From Treponema primitia ZAS-2 (GTDB lineage Bacteria; Spirochaetota; Spirochaetia; Treponematales; Breznakiellaceae), in NCBI RefSeq assembly GCF_000214375.1, contig NC_015578.1:1674001-1738000 (forward strand): a stretch of 64,000 nucleotides of DNA, written 5' to 3'. This document shows positions 44,333 through 52,592 of the stretch, piece by piece. Below the pieces are notes generated by a model. That model was given only the letters and a program-made list of their open reading frames with translations, searched no databases and was not told where the DNA came from. Numbering within the stretch: the first letter of the stretch is position 1; each line of letters begins with the position of its first letter. A program made the position numbers and the translations under genes.

Positions 44333-44361
44333 AAAAAGAGGGAGTTTTGCAACTCCCTCTT
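44333..44361 (-). terminator. Rho-independent terminator of the repeat lipoprotein gene
   Basis: An 11-bp perfect stem (AAGAGGGAGTT/AACTCCCTCTT) with a four-base loop, followed on the minus strand by a T run (44337-44333). It lies about 30 bp beyond the lipoprotein stop. Confidence 0.85.
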
Positions 44362-44389
44362 AAAAGCAAGATCAGCTATCGTTACTTCG

Positions 44390-46558
44390 TCAGTTTAAAG
44401 ATTCGAAACTTGCATTCGTAGCATCAGCGCAGCCGTTGATAAACGCAACATTTTTTAGAAGTTTATATTTATGGTTATCGTAATCGTATTGATAAACAAT
44501 TGTAAAGGTTCCGGATCCTGCCCAGCTTCCGCTGTCACTGGGGCCGGGAGTTAAATCCAATGTTTGGCCGGGTTCTTTTACATGAAGTTCAAAGGTCTTT
44601 ACTGTTGTATCACGCCAACTTGAATAACCTTCATTATAGTAGGCCGCTACTGGTGTGGAATCATTGAAGACTGTTGTGTTGTTAGCAACAATAAATAATG
44701 AATATTCTATTGTTGGAAGGTCATCAGTGAATTTTAAGATACCCGGAATGATAAAATCCGCTAAGTCAACCGTAGCGCACCCGTTGACAAACTCAACATC
44801 CCTTAGAAGTTTATATTTACGGTTGGAATCGTGGAGATATTCATAAACAATTGTAAACGTTCCTGACCCTGCCCATCTTCCGTGGTCGTAGCTGGGAGTT
44901 AAACCTAATGTTTGGTCGGGTGCTAGTACATGAAGCTCAAAGGTCTTTGCCGTTGTATCACGCCAAGCTGCATAACGATTATTGTAGTAGGCGGCTACTG
45001 GTGTGGAATCATAGAAAGCGGTTGTGTTGTTAGCAACAATAAATAATAAATTTTCTACTGCTGGAAGGTCATCAGTGAATTTTAAGATACCCGGAATGGT
45101 AAAATCCGCTAAGTTAACCGTAGCGCACCCGTTGACAAACTCAACATCCCTTAGAAGTTTATAAGCAGAAGACGAGGTTTGATAAACGACTGTAAAGGTT
45201 CCGGACCCTGTCCATTTTTTGTGAGATTCACCAGTCATAGCTAAGGTCATTGTAGAATCTATATCATTGACGTGAAGCTCAAATGTTTTTTTAGTTGTAT
45301 TGCGCCAACCTGCATAATTTGTACTATAATAAGCTTCTATTGGTATATAATAATTGAATACTTCCGTATCATTAGCTACAACATACAGTGCTTTATATAC
45401 ATCTGTTGGAAGAGTGTCGGCAAATTCCAGGATACCGGAGATCGCAAAGTCAGCCAGGTTAACGGCAACGGACCCATTAACGAACGAAACATTTCTTAAA
45501 ATTCTGGGGTCTCCACTGGAAGCATTATAAAATAGCGTATATGTTCCATTTCCGTCCCATTTTGGATCCGATGAACTTGCATAGTCTTCTATTGTCAAAT
45601 TACTGCGGGTGTGCAGTTCAAATGTTTTTGAACTTGCATTTTTCCATCCCAGGTTGGATGAATAATAAGCCACCGCCGGCATTCCATTAGCTAAGGATGT
45701 TTGACTATTTTCGACAACATAAAAACCAGTAATATCAGGCAGGCTGTCGGTAAATGTCAGAATACCCTTCGGGCCGCTGCTTCCAGACGGATAATGAACC
45801 GTAACCGGATGATTAGTACTGTTAATGCCATCTTTTGTGATTTTGACTTTAACGTTTCCCGCTTTGCTTGTAGTAATCCCCAATTTCCAGCTTATTCCGC
45901 TTCCGGTCAAACTTCCCATCGCCGCTGTGCCGCCATTATTCGTTAAAGTAATATCGGTTCCAACTAATCCGGTAATTGCGCTTGCAAAAGTCAAAGTTAG
46001 TTCAGTAGTAGCCTGGGTATTTGCTGTTCCATCGGCAGTTACAGTAAAAGCAATGCCGTCACCATCGCCGTCACCATCGCCATCGCCGTCACCATCGCCA
46101 TCGCCGTCACCATCACCATCACCATCACCATCACCATCGCTGCCGCCTAATAATGCAAGCCATGATACCAAACTGCTATAAGCCACTGTCGCACTGCCGT
46201 TTACAAATGGGACATTTGCGCGTCCCGTGGCACTATTATCGTTGCCAATATAAATAAGATAATTACCGGTTCCGGTAAACGGAGTTTTATCCATGTTATA
46301 TAAGCTATAGGGGCTGGCGGTATCCGTGCTTCCGCCAAGCGGATTACTTGCCTTCAAAGCTGCTGTATTTTGAAACAAAGCGGCAGTTCCCGAAACTGTA
46401 CCGCCTGTAATTGTTAGAGTACCGGGGGTATCTCCGCCGTTGCTGTTGTCGCCCGTGCCGTCCGTACCGCCCGTACCGGTATCGCAGCCAAAAAATGAAA
46501 GGCTTAAAACCAGCAATAACAAGCCGAGAGTTCCAAATCCCCTGTTTTTCATTTTCAT
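44390..46558 (-). CDS. Repeat lipoprotein with an Asp-Gly tract
   Basis: A 722-aa protein with a lipobox (LSFFGC, Cys25), so probably a lipid-anchored surface or periplasmic protein. After a short N-terminal domain (to about 135) comes a tract of 14 Asp-Gly units, then an Ig-like domain (about 168-265). Four ~100-residue repeats follow, each with KTFELH and V-x-F-V/I-N-G motifs. The last two repeats are very similar, indicating recent duplication. The SD AAAGGGGG precedes ATG 46558; a good terminator follows. Function unknown. Confidence 0.85.
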   Translation of the reverse strand: MKMKNRGFGTLGLLLLVLSLSFFGCDTGTGGTDGTGDNSNGGDTPGTLTITGGTVSGTAALFQNTAALKASNPLGGSTDTASPYSLYNMDKTPFTGTGNYLIYIGNDNSATGRANVPFVNGSATVAYSSLVSWLALLGGSDGDGDGDGDGDGDGDGDGDGDGDGDGDGIAFTVTADGTANTQATTELTLTFASAITGLVGTDITLTNNGGTAAMGSLTGSGISWKLGITTSKAGNVKVKITKDGINSTNHPVTVHYPSGSSGPKGILTFTDSLPDITGFYVVENSQTSLANGMPAVAYYSSNLGWKNASSKTFELHTRSNLTIEDYASSSDPKWDGNGTYTLFYNASSGDPRILRNVSFVNGSVAVNLADFAISGILEFADTLPTDVYKALYVVANDTEVFNYYIPIEAYYSTNYAGWRNTTKKTFELHVNDIDSTMTLAMTGESHKKWTGSGTFTVVYQTSSSAYKLLRDVEFVNGCATVNLADFTIPGILKFTDDLPAVENLLFIVANNTTAFYDSTPVAAYYNNRYAAWRDTTAKTFELHVLAPDQTLGLTPSYDHGRWAGSGTFTIVYEYLHDSNRKYKLLRDVEFVNGCATVDLADFIIPGILKFTDDLPTIEYSLFIVANNTTVFNDSTPVAAYYNEGYSSWRDTTVKTFELHVKEPGQTLDLTPGPSDSGSWAGSGTFTIVYQYDYDNHKYKLLKNVAFINGCADATNASFESLN
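46058..46138. repeat. Hexanucleotide tract coding for (Asp-Gly)n
   Basis: Fourteen Asp and thirteen Gly codons alternate without interruption (minus strand GAY GGN). The steps are six bases, so slippage changes length without breaking the frame. Confidence 0.95.
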
Positions 46559-46589
46559 AAAAACCCCCTTTAAGATTTTTTTACAATTC

Positions 46590-46604
46590 TATGATTGCAT
46601 ACCA
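46590..46604. promoter_or_regulatory. Small inverted repeat upstream of the repeat lipoprotein
   Basis: CATAC and GTATG flank CAGGA in the upstream region of the lipoprotein gene. Possible operator or leader hairpin; the rest of 46559-46654 holds the SD and AT-rich DNA. Confidence 0.3.
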
Positions 46605-46654
46605 GGAGTATGGGACCTTGTTTTATTTGCTGTCATGAGTAGTTACGCACGAGT

Positions 46655-47290
46655 TTACATTTTTTGCAGTTCAAGCCGGGAGGAGACGCCGGTTTTCATG
46701 TAGACAAAGGACAGGATGTTTTCCACCGTGCGCACTTTTATGCCGAGTCCGGCGGCGATTTGCTTGTTGGAAAGGCCGTCCTTTACCAGGGTAAGGATCT
46801 GGGCTTCCCGTTTGGTAAGGAGGCTTAGGGCAGCGGCAATGGTATTCAGTTTCGGCTCCACTGATTTATCAATGTACATTTCCCCTCTCAGGACTGTATT
46901 TATGGCCTCTTCAAGTTCGGCTTCGTTCCGGCTTTTGCAGACATAGGCATAGACGCCCATGCTGATCGTGGTGTTCACATGGGAGTAGTCGGTGAAGTTG
47001 GTGTAGACCACGAACCTGGGGAGCTCAATCGGCGGATTTGCGGTACGGTTCCGCTCCTTCATCCAGGGAACGAGATCAAGTCCCCAGGCGTCTTCAAGCT
47101 GTATGTCAAGGAGTATTATATCGGGCTGGGGGGCGGTAGTTTTACCCGGCGTCAAAAACGCTTTTGCCTCGTTCAGGGTAGACGACGTTCCCAAAACACG
47201 CCAGCGCCCCGAAGCGCTAAAGTATGCCTCCAGGCCATTCCGCATAATGGGATGATCCTCTAGTATGAAAAGGTTCGGGAGAGTTTTCAT
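46655..47290 (-). CDS. NarL/LuxR-type response regulator
   Basis: A 211-aa regulator. Receiver domain: acidic D12, phosphoacceptor D62 (IILLDIQLED) and a typical Thr (VVYTNF). The C-terminal LuxR helix-turn-helix reads LLTKREAQILTLVKDGLSNKQIAAGLGIKVRTVE. ATG 47290 overlaps the kinase stop (ATGA), so translation is coupled; a longer frame has no support. Probably controlled by the adjacent histidine kinase; targets unknown. Confidence 0.92.
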   Translation of the reverse strand: MKTLPNLFILEDHPIMRNGLEAYFSASGRWRVLGTSSTLNEAKAFLTPGKTTAPQPDIILLDIQLEDAWGLDLVPWMKERNRTANPPIELPRFVVYTNFTDYSHVNTTISMGVYAYVCKSRNEAELEEAINTVLRGEMYIDKSVEPKLNTIAAALSLLTKREAQILTLVKDGLSNKQIAAGLGIKVRTVENILSFVYMKTGVSSRLELQKM

Positions 47291-48033
47291 GCCTGATCGT
47301 CCCCTTCGGGTACTTCGATGCAAACCATAAAGCCGTTGTCCTTTTCGCTGCGTACCGTAAAGGTGGCGCCTATGATGGCGGCTCGCTGACGCATGGTTCT
47401 CATGCCCAGGCCTCCCTGCGGTATGCCTGGGGAGAGCCCTGCGCCGTCATCGGAAACACAGAGCAGAATATTCCGGTTTTGCCGCCGGGCTATGAGGAAA
47501 GCCTTTTGAGCCCCCGAATGTTTTTCTATATTATTAAGGGCTTCCTGAACCATGCGGTACAGATGAAGCTGGTTTACCGCTTTTATCCCGCCAAGATCCA
47601 AACCTTCCTGAATATTGAGGACACATTCAATCCCGGTCTTTTTGCCGAATTTGGCCATAAGGCCGGAGAGGGAATCGATAAAGGAAAAGCGTTCAAAGTC
47701 GGGAGGCATAAGATCGGCGCAGATCTCCCTGATTTTATCGGCAGCAGGGCTAAAGCGGATTTCGGGAAGCACCGTGTCATGGAGTTCCCGGGATATGCGC
47801 TGCCGTTCCTGTTCCTGCCCCGCGATAATCAAATGGGAAAAAGCAAGGTTCTGCTCTTCCATCTGCTGCGCTTTTTTCATGGAAAAATAAAGATAGCAGA
47901 GAAGGAGTACGAGAACGGAGATAATACCCACAAAAAGCCAAAGCAGGCTGAAATAAGCAGTAAGTTCCGCGGATAAATCAGCCGCTTTCGCGGGGAACTG
48001 CGCAAGTGGTATGGACGGCGTACGTCCCGGCAT
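47287..48033 (-). CDS. Sensor histidine kinase of the NarL type, without large sensor domain
   Basis: A 248-aa kinase. One membrane helix at about residues 27-50, then a HisKA_3-type dimerisation region with phospho-His85 (RISRELHDTVLPEI) and a HATPase domain with N box (QEALNNIEKHS), DDGAGL and GGLGMRTMRQRA. Only ~25 residues precede the helix, so no extracytoplasmic sensor is present. ATG 48033 (SD GGAGG) chosen; other in-frame starts lie upstream to 48054. A copy of the dispersed repeat lies in the N-terminal coding part. Confidence 0.9.
   Translation of the reverse strand: MPGRTPSIPLAQFPAKAADLSAELTAYFSLLWLFVGIISVLVLLLCYLYFSMKKAQQMEEQNLAFSHLIIAGQEQERQRISRELHDTVLPEIRFSPAADKIREICADLMPPDFERFSFIDSLSGLMAKFGKKTGIECVLNIQEGLDLGGIKAVNQLHLYRMVQEALNNIEKHSGAQKAFLIARRQNRNILLCVSDDGAGLSPGIPQGGLGMRTMRQRAAIIGATFTVRSEKDNGFMVCIEVPEGDDQA
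47989..48009 (+). repeat. Dispersed repeat, copy E
   Basis: CGCGGGGAACTGCGCAAGTGG resembles copy A with a 3-base deletion. A partial inverted partner (AGTTCCGCG) lies 20 bp upstream. In the kinase it codes for PLAQFPAK. Confidence 0.4.
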
Positions 48034-48094
48034 CACGGTTCCTCCTGTCATCATAAGGTAGACGTGTTTCCTATTTTAAGGTTTTAATAGAAAT

Positions 48095-48823
48095 ATGAAA
48101 AGGGCTCAAAAAGAGGGTGTTCCCAATTCCCTTCCGCTTTGCTCCCGTGCACAGCAAGTCCCCGGGTTGATTTTTCTCTGTATCGCCGGGGCCCTGCTCA
48201 ATAATTTTTTCTACTGGTTTTTTGTACTCAAGGCGGGGATTCCCCTGTATCTGGACACCGCTCTAACCATCGCCCTTACATTCTACGGCGGCGCCTTTTG
48301 GGGAGTTCTGACCGGAGTCTTTACCAATCTTATTCTCCACTCAGTCTGGTTTGAGGGCTGGGGCAATTATCTTTTTATCATCTGCAACGCGGCGGTGGCC
48401 ATGATTACCGCCTTGTTCATCAGGCTTTTCCCCGTCGAATTAGGTTACCTCCCTGTCCACCGGGAAGCTCTGCCTGAGGGATTACCGCTCTTAAGGAGTC
48501 AGCGGATCAAAAATATTATGGACAGCGGGATTGTACTTATCATCCTTTCCTTTGTGCTCTGTGCTGCCATAAGTCTTTTGGGCGGCATAGTCGCCGCATG
48601 TATAAAGGTTTTCGCCGTCTCTTCCAATGGCGGCTTTGGGCCGGAACTGTTTTTCGCTCCCTTTTTAAGCCGGAAAAATCTGCCGGTTTTTATAGTAGAA
48701 GCCCTGTCCCGCATCCCCCTCAACATCATCGACAGGATTGTTACGGTTGCAGGCGGTTACGGCATCGCCTGTATTATTTCGTTTTTCAGAGATAGTGTTT
48801 TTCGATATGGTAAAGGCCGGTAA
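48095..48823 (+). CDS. Multi-helix membrane protein, ECF-S-like
   Basis: A 242-aa protein with about six membrane helices. The segment GIPLYLDTALTIALTFYGGAF, followed by WGVLTGVFTNLI, resembles substrate-binding (S) components of ECF-type vitamin transporters; sensor-type integral domains look similar. It diverges from a kinase lacking its own sensor, with 61 bp between the two starts. A role as sensor partner or transporter is inferred. No SD of note. Confidence 0.7.
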   Translation: MKRAQKEGVPNSLPLCSRAQQVPGLIFLCIAGALLNNFFYWFFVLKAGIPLYLDTALTIALTFYGGAFWGVLTGVFTNLILHSVWFEGWGNYLFIICNAAVAMITALFIRLFPVELGYLPVHREALPEGLPLLRSQRIKNIMDSGIVLIILSFVLCAAISLLGGIVAACIKVFAVSSNGGFGPELFFAPFLSRKNLPVFIVEALSRIPLNIIDRIVTVAGGYGIACIISFFRDSVFRYGKGR

Positions 48824-48882
48824 AATTCCTGAAAAACAGCCAGCGGTTTTTTTATTGCATATTCCCCATTTAAATATTTTTA

Positions 48883-48911
48883 TTGACATCTTAACATTTG
48901 TAGGGTATGCT
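48883..48911 (+). promoter_or_regulatory. Promoter of the RNA ligase gene
   Basis: TTGACA (48883-48888) and TATGCT (48906-48911) are 17 bp apart. The SD AGGAG lies before ATG 48933. The AT-rich gap 48824-48882 may hold a weak terminator (T run at 48847-48853). Confidence 0.65.
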
Positions 48912-48932
48912 TTTATCAGGAGCAAGTAATCC

Positions 48933-49937
48933 ATGCGTTCATTAGCCAGTGTTCAAAAAGTTGGAACCATTACCCCCATCGCGGATTCTGATTTTCTGGA
49001 GCTTGCCCATGTGATGGGCTGGCAGTGCGTCGTGAAGAAGGGCGAATTCAAACCCGGCGATTTGGCTGTGTATTTTGAAGTAGACAGTTTTTTACCCGAG
49101 GACGCTCGTTATGAATTTCTGCGCAAAACATCCTGGCGGGATAATGCTGATAACGGGCAGGGTTTTCGCATCAAAACTATAAAACTGCGCGGTCAATTAT
49201 CCCAGGGGCTGATCCTTCCCCTCTCTGGATTTCCGGAATTGGCGGGCTGTTCTGTGGGCGCTGATGTCACTGAGGTCCTCAATGTTAAAAAATGGTATGT
49301 TCCGGAAGTCGCCAATGCTACGGGGGTGATGATCGGCGACAGGCCTTACGGCATACCGGCTTCGGACGAGATACGTATTCAGTCGGCAACGGAGCTGTTG
49401 GAAAGCCTCGGTGGAGAGCCCTACTACATTACAACCAAAATGGACGGCACATCTTGTATTGTGTATTATATTGATGGAAAAATCGGCTGCTGCAGCAGAA
49501 ATCATGAGATAAAGGACGAAGAGACCGCGCTGTATTGGGCGCCGGTGTATCGCTATAGGCTAAAAGAAAAGCTTAAAGCCCTCGGCAAAAATGTAGTGCT
49601 AACCGGCGAGCTCTGCGGACCGAGTATACAAAAGAACAAACTACGCCTACCCCAATTGGAATGGTATGTGTTTGACTATAAAGAATGGGACAGCGGCGTT
49701 TACGTTTCTTATAAAGAAATGGTAGAAGCCTGCGCTGCACTGGGTGTTCCGACCGTGCCGCTTGAGGAAGAGGGCGAACACTTCTCATACACCTTGGAAA
49801 CGCTCCTGGGAAAAGCACGCGGCAAATATCCCAGCGGCCTGGACAAAGAGGGGATAGTCGTGCGCCATAGAGAATCGCCGCATCAGGTATCCTTCAAGGT
49901 ACTTAACAACGATGCGCTGCTCAAGGAGAAGGACTAA
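48933..49937 (+). CDS. ATP-dependent RNA ligase, Deinococcus Rnl (DRB0094) type
   Basis: A 334-aa protein. An N-terminal OB-like domain (MRSLASVQKVGTITPIADSD, then LAVYFEVDSFLP) precedes the nucleotidyltransferase domain. Motif I has the adenylated lysine K169 in TKMDGTS; motif IV reads EGIVVRH and motif V FKVLN. This layout is that of DraRnl (Rnl5), which seals nicked RNA/DNA hybrids with 3'-OH and 5'-P ends. A role in RNA repair is inferred. No partner such as a kinase-phosphatase is next to it. Confidence 0.88.
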   Translation: MRSLASVQKVGTITPIADSDFLELAHVMGWQCVVKKGEFKPGDLAVYFEVDSFLPEDARYEFLRKTSWRDNADNGQGFRIKTIKLRGQLSQGLILPLSGFPELAGCSVGADVTEVLNVKKWYVPEVANATGVMIGDRPYGIPASDEIRIQSATELLESLGGEPYYITTKMDGTSCIVYYIDGKIGCCSRNHEIKDEETALYWAPVYRYRLKEKLKALGKNVVLTGELCGPSIQKNKLRLPQLEWYVFDYKEWDSGVYVSYKEMVEACAALGVPTVPLEEEGEHFSYTLETLLGKARGKYPSGLDKEGIVVRHRESPHQVSFKVLNNDALLKEKD

Positions 49938-49960
49938 AGAGCCAAACCAGTTGTAAAATA

Positions 49961-50041
49961 ATGGAAAAAAATAAAAACGAATTTTTAATAAAATATTTAT
50001 TTTCAGAAGCTAATGAAATAATAAAATTATCTGGTCGTTAA
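49961..50041 (+). CDS. Very short open frame, doubtful
   Basis: A 26-codon frame (MEKNKNEFLIKYLFSEANEI start) in AT-rich DNA 23 bp after the RNA ligase. No SD. Could be a gene remnant or chance. Confidence 0.15.
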   Translation: MEKNKNEFLIKYLFSEANEIIKLSGR

Positions 50042-50058
50042 AAAGAGGAACCCGTTTT

Positions 50059-50575
50059 TTATACTTCGGTATTATCTGCGGCTCTGGAAGAAAGGGCTAT
50101 GTGGGGACTCGTGTCCGTATCTTCGTAATTGTCCATATCATAAAAAAGTTTGCCTTTTACTTCGCCGTGTTCGTTGATGTCGAAAATATCCGTATCCAGA
50201 ACCTTAAAGGGTTTCAGATAGATGCGTGAATGATATCAACAGGACTCCATACCCAATGTCCAGGCGGTTCCCTTTGCTCTGATGGATTAAATGACCACGC
50301 CCGCTTCCCTTGTGTGTTCATTTTGTCGTAATGGTACAAACCTATGTCGGAGCAGAAAACCGCATATATGGCAGGACCATCACAGGAGGGCTCCAGGGCA
50401 AGTATTTTAAGCGGTAATCCGTCTTTCCCCTGTATATCCAAGCTATTGCCGCATTGATGGAAGGAATAGGTAAATTTGTCAATGAGTGAACACTATCTCT
50501 GCCCCCGGATTGGGCATAAAAATGGGCCATCTTGAGGTTTTTAAGGAAATCCTTGAGAATAATAGGGCATAATGG
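50059..50575 (-). pseudogene. Frameshifted gene of unknown function
   Basis: Three consecutive minus-strand open segments in different frames join smoothly. Part 1 runs from about 50575 (MAHFYAQSGGRDSVHSLTNL). Part 2 is LKILALEPSCDGPAIYAVF to GHWVWSPVDIIHAS. Part 3 is YLKPFKVLDTDIFDINEHGE to a stop at 50059. At least two frameshifts, near 50430 and 50220. Part 1 is open a little upstream without a start, so the 5' end may also be lost. Family unknown. Confidence 0.6.
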
Positions 50576-50612
50576 TTGATTTATTACAGTTCCTGGGATA
50601 CCTTAATAGTAT

Positions 50613-51620
50613 ATGTCCATTTCCGCACCGGATTCAGAGGAATCCACGGGAAACTCCGGGACGCCGATACTTGGCTTGGATGACCATGAGGAACAGCTGG
50701 TCCGGGAAGTATTGGCTTATCTGGAGTCCCGGCATTGTGAAGATATTGAAGCAGCCCGCACCCGTATTTCCTGCCTTCGGGATCTAGGCCAGGTGATTTC
50801 CCGCTACCCTTCTATCAGGGAAAGCCAGATGGTCCGGGGGGAAATGCGGGATGAGGAAAAACTCATAGAAACCATCCGCGCCTTTGCCCATCCTTCCCGG
50901 CTGTTGCACAGCCCTACCCGGATTGTGGCAATCCGCAGTTACATGGTGGCTAAATCCCATGCCTTTACCATGCTGGCCATACTGGTTCAGGACAAATTGG
51001 AATTCTATGTACCGGTACGGCGTATTATCTTTTCAATTATCTGTACCCTGATGATCGAAGAGGTGTACTTTTCCTGTCTGAACGACAGTTCCTTTTCGGA
51101 AAAGATACGGTTCAGCCTGGCCGACGATCTGGTTACCCTCTGGGACAGTGGGGTTGATCCCCGGGCTATTGAGCACCTGCCTGCCCTGGAGGCCCTCTGG
51201 GCAGCCCGGGATGCGGCGCCCCCCAGTTTCGGCACCATGGACGGCGCCAGCGAGCTGGTGCGCATTTCCGGGGATCTTGGGGACGATTGGCATAAATTCC
51301 TGGTGAATAATATTGCGGGGGATGAAACCCTCCAGGCTCTAGAGGAATTTCTCTTTGGCTTGTCCTATGAGGAAATTCTGGAAGTCCGTTCCCGGCTGAT
51401 CCGTTTCGGGATCAGCGCGGTAAACAACGACGAGGTCCGCAGCTACCTGGGGAGCAACCCCGCATATACCATCGTCAATGACGCGGACCCCCGGTCAATC
51501 TACGATTTTTACGTTGATCGGCGGGATGCGGCCCAGCTCCGGAAACGGATCAACGCCCCGGGCCCCAAAAGAACATTGGAAGAAATTTATCTGAAACACC
51601 GCTTGGCAAAGGATGAATAG
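50613..51620 (+). CDS. Protein of unknown function
   Basis: A 335-aa soluble protein, mostly alpha-helical and acidic at the N-terminus. No signal peptide or membrane helix and no recognised motif. No SD is present; TTGATT (50576-50581), 17 bp and TACCTT (50599-50604) lie eight bases from the ATG and would fit another leaderless transcript. It converges with the deoxycytidylate deaminase gene. Possibly a spirochaete-specific protein. Confidence 0.72.
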   Translation: MSISAPDSEESTGNSGTPILGLDDHEEQLVREVLAYLESRHCEDIEAARTRISCLRDLGQVISRYPSIRESQMVRGEMRDEEKLIETIRAFAHPSRLLHSPTRIVAIRSYMVAKSHAFTMLAILVQDKLEFYVPVRRIIFSIICTLMIEEVYFSCLNDSSFSEKIRFSLADDLVTLWDSGVDPRAIEHLPALEALWAARDAAPPSFGTMDGASELVRISGDLGDDWHKFLVNNIAGDETLQALEEFLFGLSYEEILEVRSRLIRFGISAVNNDEVRSYLGSNPAYTIVNDADPRSIYDFYVDRRDAAQLRKRINAPGPKRTLEEIYLKHRLAKDE

Positions 51621-51703
51621 TTTTTCTCGCCCCTGGCGGAATGAGTTCTTTGGGCTGCGCAAGTGTGAACGTGATGGGCTCAGGGCCCAAGCGCCTGAAC
51701 TTC

Positions 51704-52195
51704 CTACTGCTGCTCGTATTGCTGAACTTCATCATGGATGTATTCCAGCTGTATCCCCACTGTTTTAAACATGGCTTCCGAATCTTTCCCGTCATGATAA
51801 CGGCGTTGGCAGACTACCCGGACTATGCCGCAGTTGATGATAAGCATGGCGCAGGTCCTGCAGGGGGTCATCCGGCAATACAGGGTTGCCCCTTCAATGG
51901 AGATGCCCCGTTTGGCGGCCTGGCAAATGGCGTTTTGCTCTGCGTGGACGGTCCTCACGCAGTGGGTGGTGACCGAGCCGTCTTCGTGGAGCGCCTTCTG
52001 GAACTGGTGCCCCACCTCATCGCAATGGGGCAGCCCGGCGGGGGCGCCTACATAGCCGGTAACCAGGATCTGGTGATCCTTGGCGATGACGCAGCCTGAA
52101 CGGCCCCGGTCACAGGTGGCCCGCTTGCTTATGGCATCGCAGACTTCCATAAAATATTCATCCCAGCTTGGGCGCTTATACTCCGATTCAGACAT
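51704..52195 (-). CDS. Deoxycytidylate deaminase (ComEB-like)
   Basis: A 163-aa zinc-dependent dCMP deaminase: zinc motif HAE in TVHAEQNAI, and PCRTC with the second and third zinc Cys. Converts dCMP to dUMP for thymidylate synthesis. Start at ATG 52195 (SD AGGAG); the open frame to 52240 would cross the promoter -35. A C-terminal tail of Gln/Glu ends the protein. No DNA-uptake genes are nearby. Confidence 0.92.
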   Translation of the reverse strand: MSESEYKRPSWDEYFMEVCDAISKRATCDRGRSGCVIAKDHQILVTGYVGAPAGLPHCDEVGHQFQKALHEDGSVTTHCVRTVHAEQNAICQAAKRGISIEGATLYCRMTPCRTCAMLIINCGIVRVVCQRRYHDGKDSEAMFKTVGIQLEYIHDEVQQYEQQ

Positions 52196-52211
52196 ATTTG
52201 CTCCTGGTTTC

Positions 52212-52240
52212 ATTGTATCAGGTATCAGCTGTATCGGCAA
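52212..52240 (-). promoter_or_regulatory. Promoter of the dCMP deaminase gene
   Basis: Minus strand TTGCCG and TACAAT, 17 bp apart. It decides for the downstream start at 52195. Confidence 0.55.
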
Positions 52241-52284
52241 TTCCCGGTTTATGATGGCTATAAAGGGATTACTGAGGCAGGGGC

Positions 52285-52549
52285 TTAGTCCGAATGCAGC
52301 ATAGTCTCCCGTAAAACGGCATTGATTCTGGTCTGATAGCCTTTGCCCTTTGACTTAAACCAATCAAGCACATCAGCGTCTATTTTAATTGACAGGGCAA
52401 CTTTTACGGGTTCGACTTTCCAATATTCAGAGTGCGCCCCCGGGCTCACCCTCTTCGGGAATGGGGAAAAGGGGAGGTTCAATGGAGTTCGCTCTATAGG
52501 CGACATGATCAAATGACTCTGGGTTTGTGGAACGAATAACGTACACCAT
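52285..52549 (-). pseudogene. BrnA-type antitoxin, frameshifted
   Basis: The C-terminal half (VKVALSIKIDADVLDWFKSK) is typical of BrnA antitoxins. The N-terminus fits best in another frame: ATG 52549 has a good SD (GAGGTG) and reads MVYVIRSTNPESFDH to a TGA at 52427. The frames meet in a run of C/G bases near 52437, so one indel is likely. A continuous frame starts with GTG 52557 but its first 40 residues are not BrnA-like. No BrnT toxin gene is beside it. Confidence 0.55.
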
Positions 52550-52592
52550 AAAAGCACCTCTTCCTTGGCTCCTGAAATTTAAACTTAATTTT

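Noticed and set aside
46058-46138. Plus-strand CACCATCACCAT run as a His-tag or vector artefact
   Set aside because: It is the antisense of a natural Asp-Gly tract in a larger lipoprotein frame.
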